Below, piece by piece: positions 61,786-64,000 of a stretch of DNA of 64,000 bases. The DNA comes from Strigamia acuminata (taxonomy: Eukaryota; Arthropoda; Chilopoda; Geophilomorpha; Linotaeniidae), in assembly GCA_949358305.1 (NCBI GenBank), contig CASHSZ010000036.1, positions 54,001 to 118,000 of the forward strand, read 5' to 3'. The position numbers were made by a program, and so were the translations under genes. Numbering within the stretch: position 1 is the first letter of the stretch; every line of letters begins with the position of its first letter. The notes beneath the pieces were generated by a model. The model made no database searches. It worked only from the letters and a program-made list of their open reading frames with translations, and had not been told where the DNA came from.

Positions 61786-61837
61786 GCTTAAATACTGGCT
61801 ATCGCGTCACGTAACAGCAACGTGCCACGTCACGTAA
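61786..61837 (-). promoter_or_regulatory. Promoter-like module pointing into the palindrome (right)
   Basis: Exact mirror of 60779-60830 (GCTTAAATA at 61786-61794). The two modules face each other across about 950 bp, so transcripts from either side would cross both inner arms. Confidence 0.45.
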
Positions 61838-61986
61838 TTGCAACGTGCCGCGCTATGCCACACAATGTGCCGCCGCGATAGGCCATCGAACCCGAATGTG
61901 TGTGATGCGAAACGCGCGAGTACACGCGCGGAGAACGCGCGGCAATGCTAGCAACAGGAGCGCAACTGCCCAAGAAATTGCTCAAC

Positions 61987-62038
61987 AATAAAAGGCACGT
62001 GGAAGCACGTGCCTGAAACAATAGGCACTTCAAATAAA
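61987..62038 (+). terminator. Candidate polyadenylation signals after the right inner arm
   Basis: AATAAA occurs at 61987-61992 and 62033-62038 on the plus strand, about 1.2 kb after the left promoter-like module. Mirror copies serve the minus strand at about 60578-60629. AATAAA is frequent in AT-rich DNA, so this is weak evidence alone. Confidence 0.3.
61993..62014. repeat. Double E-box hairpin, right arm copy
   Basis: Mirror of 60602-60623, directly after AATAAA at 61987. Confidence 0.7.
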
Positions 62039-62485
62039 GTTATTGTTAAAAAACGGGCTTGAAAACCAACAATTACACAATAATTAAGGGGCAAGAAATG
62101 AACTTTGCTGCAATGCAAAGTTCTCAAAATACAGAGAAATGAAAGTTACACTTGTATAAAGAATTGACAATGTTTGAAACCAATAAAAACTACAAAAACA
62201 CACTTGTAAAAAACCCAAAACAACCCCCAGAATGAATTATTTGACTCAAATTAACCCTAAAACAGTCTTGGAGGTCGTGCAGACGACAGAGTCGGATCGG
62301 AAGGTTGCTAAAACCTGACGCCAAAACTAGCAATGGGACAGCTAGTTAGAAAACAGCTTTTTCATCAATCATGAACGCTGAAAACCTCACCCAGGGGTAG
62401 AAAATGATGGAGAGAACGTTTTCGCCATCTAAAACGGTCTAAAACGGGTCTAAAATGCCTAAACCGGCGCCTGGAACGTGGCGCA

Positions 62486-62959
62486 GTTGTTGGGTCAAAT
62501 ATTGTCAAAAATCAGTGGAAATTTGTCAAATACTGGCAAAAATCTGCTGAAATTTGTCAAAAATTGCCAAATTTTGGCGCAAGTTACGTGAGGTTTGCGC
62601 GCATCCAACTATGACGAAAAATCCATGCGTGTGCACGCGCGATTTACTGGCGCGTTGGAAGCGTTAAAATAAATTTTTCCAATATCTAACACAATTTGCA
62701 CCGAATTATGGCAATTTTTGACAAATTTACATGGATTTTTGCCAGTATTTGACAAATTTCCACGGATTTTTGACAATATTTGACAAATTCCAGACAAATT
62801 TCAGACAAATTTCAATTAATTTTAGAAATTTTATGAGAAATTTCAGCAAATGTTTGAGGATTGAGGAAATCTTCTGAAATTTGTCAAATATAGGCAAAAA
62901 TCTTCTGAAATTTGTCAAATACAGGCAAAAATCTGCTGAAATTTGTCAAAAATTGCCCA
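62486..62959. repeat. 31-bp repeats with nested inversion, right arm
   Basis: Mirror of 59657-60130, with the same order of forward and inverted clusters in reverse. Confidence 0.75.
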
Positions 62960-63522
62960 AATTCCGTGCAAGTTTTGCAAGTTTTGCGCGCATCAAATTG
63001 TATGCGCGCCTATACTATTGCACGAGCGCATTGACGCGTGATGAACACCGACCACGTTTACGAAGTGAATTCGAGCTACAAAAGTATCGAGTCGCCATTC
63101 TATGATGGAAAAAAAAAATTAAGTGTAAACAAACAAAATAAAAACTTTAATATACAAGAAACGTACAATTCCACTCAACTTTGTTTCAAATTTTATTTAT
63201 TGGATCATTGAAAATAAACAGTAGTGTTGTGCACTGTACGCTTAAGTGTATACCGGCGATGCGTTGTTTTGTGGTGGGGATTTGCCTCGATAATTGATCT
63301 TTTCTCTTTGTTTGCAATATTTTTTTGGCCTTTTTTGTTGATTTTTCGGTTTGAAATTGTTTTTTTCCGGTGTAATTTAAGTGGTGGAAGGTTGTTGCGT
63401 GTGTTGAGGGTAATTTTGGCGGTTTTTGGGTCGGGATTAGTGTTTTCAGCGATTTTTTATCGGTATTTGGGGTTTGATGCAGCGGATAGCGCATGCGAAT
63501 CGCCGTCGACCGTAGCATTAGC

Positions 63523-64000
63523 AATTGCAACGTGCCGCGCTATGCCACACAATGTGCCGCCGCGATAGGCCATCGAATCCGAATGTGTGTGATGCGAAAC
63601 GCGAGTACGCGCGCGGAGAACGCGCGGCAATGCTAGCAACAGGAGCGCAACTGCCCAAGAAATTGCTCAACAATAAAAGGCACGTGGAAGCACGTGCCTG
63701 AAACAATAGGCACTTCAAATAAAGTTATTGTTAAAAAACGGGCTTCAAAACCAACAATTACACAATAATTAAGGGGCAAGAAATGAACTTTGCTGCAATG
63801 CAAAGTTCTCAAAATACAGAGAAATGAAAGTTACACTTGTATAAAGAATTGACAATGTTTGAAACCAATAAAAACTACAAAAACACACTTGTAAAAAACC
63901 CAAAACAACCCCCAGAATGAATTATTTGACTCAAATTAACCCTAAAACAGTCTTGGAGGTCGTGCAGACGACAGAGTCGGATCGGAAGGTTGCTAAAACC
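63523..64000. repeat. Outer arm unit X, third copy (cut by window end)
   Basis: Direct repeat of 61836-62315. It differs by a few bases and a net 2-bp deletion near GCGAGTACGCGCGCGG. It shows that unit X exists in tandem as well as inverted, and that the family continues beyond the window. Confidence 0.9.
63678..63699. repeat. Double E-box hairpin, third unit copy
   Basis: Same hairpin 1685 bp after the right-arm copy, in the same orientation. Confidence 0.7.

Larger units (their letters stand above)
59106..63516. repeat. Giant near-perfect inverted repeat (arms about 2.17 kb)
   Basis: The left arm 59106-61269 and right arm 61347-63516 are reverse complements; positions pair as p and 122616-p over almost the whole length. 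Differences are few: one base in the ATACGATTTGATGCG segment, one base in the 61196-61206 unit, a one-base indel near 59217, and small indels at the outer end near GCTACGGTCGAC. No transposase or other recognisable protein is encoded. The left flank is unrelated DNA, while the right flank is another copy of the outer arm, so the structure looks like an inverted junction at the edge of a tandem family. Confidence 0.93.
61836..63522. repeat. Outer arm unit X, right-arm copy
   Basis: About 1687 bp, starting AATTGCAACGTGCCGCG. The copy at 63523 begins with the same bases in the same orientation, so this stretch acts as a repeat unit of its own. The left arm (59106-60780) is the inverted copy. It contains the E-box hairpin, the 31-bp repeats and a T-rich/A-rich outer part; no protein domain was recognised. 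Confidence 0.8.

Noticed and set aside
62473-62500. tRNA A-box-like GTGGCGCAGTTGTTGGGT in the arm unit
   Set aside because: No B box (GGTTCGANTCC-like) and no cloverleaf could be found downstream, so no tRNA or SINE head is called.
59106-63516. Palindrome as a pure sequencing foldback artefact
   Set aside because: Not fully excluded, but the arms differ by several substitutions and indels, the centre is asymmetric, and a third diverged copy of the arm follows, all unlike a simple read-through artefact.

Overview
The window is metazoan (animal) nuclear DNA from a repeat-dense, gene-poor region, probably heterochromatin near a centromere or subtelomere. The best evidence is one complete BEL/Pao LTR retrotransposon, a class known from animals, together with about 43 kb of 140-147 bp satellite and several eukaryote-style foldback repeats. 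The species cannot be read from the sequence; an aquatic invertebrate is a guess from the style of the dispersed repeats. There are no prokaryotic genes, rRNA genes, CRISPR arrays or credible tRNA genes. The only convincing protein-coding gene is the retrotransposon polyprotein.

Layout. (1) 1-26843: tandem satellite, about 190 monomers. (2) 26844-36060: a BEL/Pao element inserted inside one satellite monomer. Its two 1572-bp LTRs look identical, it is flanked by a 4-bp target duplication (CATC), and it has a single intact 1758-codon gag-pol frame. (3) 36061-52001: the satellite resumes exactly where it was broken, about 112 monomers, then ends abruptly. (4) 52002-59105: AT-rich non-coding DNA. 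It holds several degenerate copies of a foldback repeat family (53.0-56.8 kb), a short palindrome family with arms AATAAACGCC/GGCGTTTATT, ladders of ATGGCCATTTTTAG, and a 394-bp MITE-like element with a 6-bp target duplication (58495-58888). (5) 59106-63516: a near-perfect inverted repeat with arms of about 2.17 kb and a 77-bp centre. (6) 63523-64000: a third, direct copy of the outer arm unit, cut by the window end.

Satellite organisation. Monomers have a 74-bp core that is almost invariant and a variable half with two main forms: A (140-bp monomer) and B (about 147-bp monomer with an A-tract). B monomers usually occur as ordered B1-B2 pairs. Multi-monomer blocks are duplicated at fixed offsets (1547, 4240, 9621 and 31627 bp), so this is a higher-order-repeat array, and the retroelement interrupted it after most of that structure existed.

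The strongest candidate for something undescribed is the large palindrome. The inner 430 bp of each arm is built from 11-bp units carrying small palindromic boxes (TTCGAA, GTATAC, GAATTC). Each inner arm is preceded by a compact promoter-like module (two TTACGTGAC boxes and TATTTAAG) pointing to the centre, and followed on the far side by AATAAA signals. If transcribed from either side it would give a long hairpin RNA. These functional ideas are inference; the repeat geometry is read directly from the sequence.
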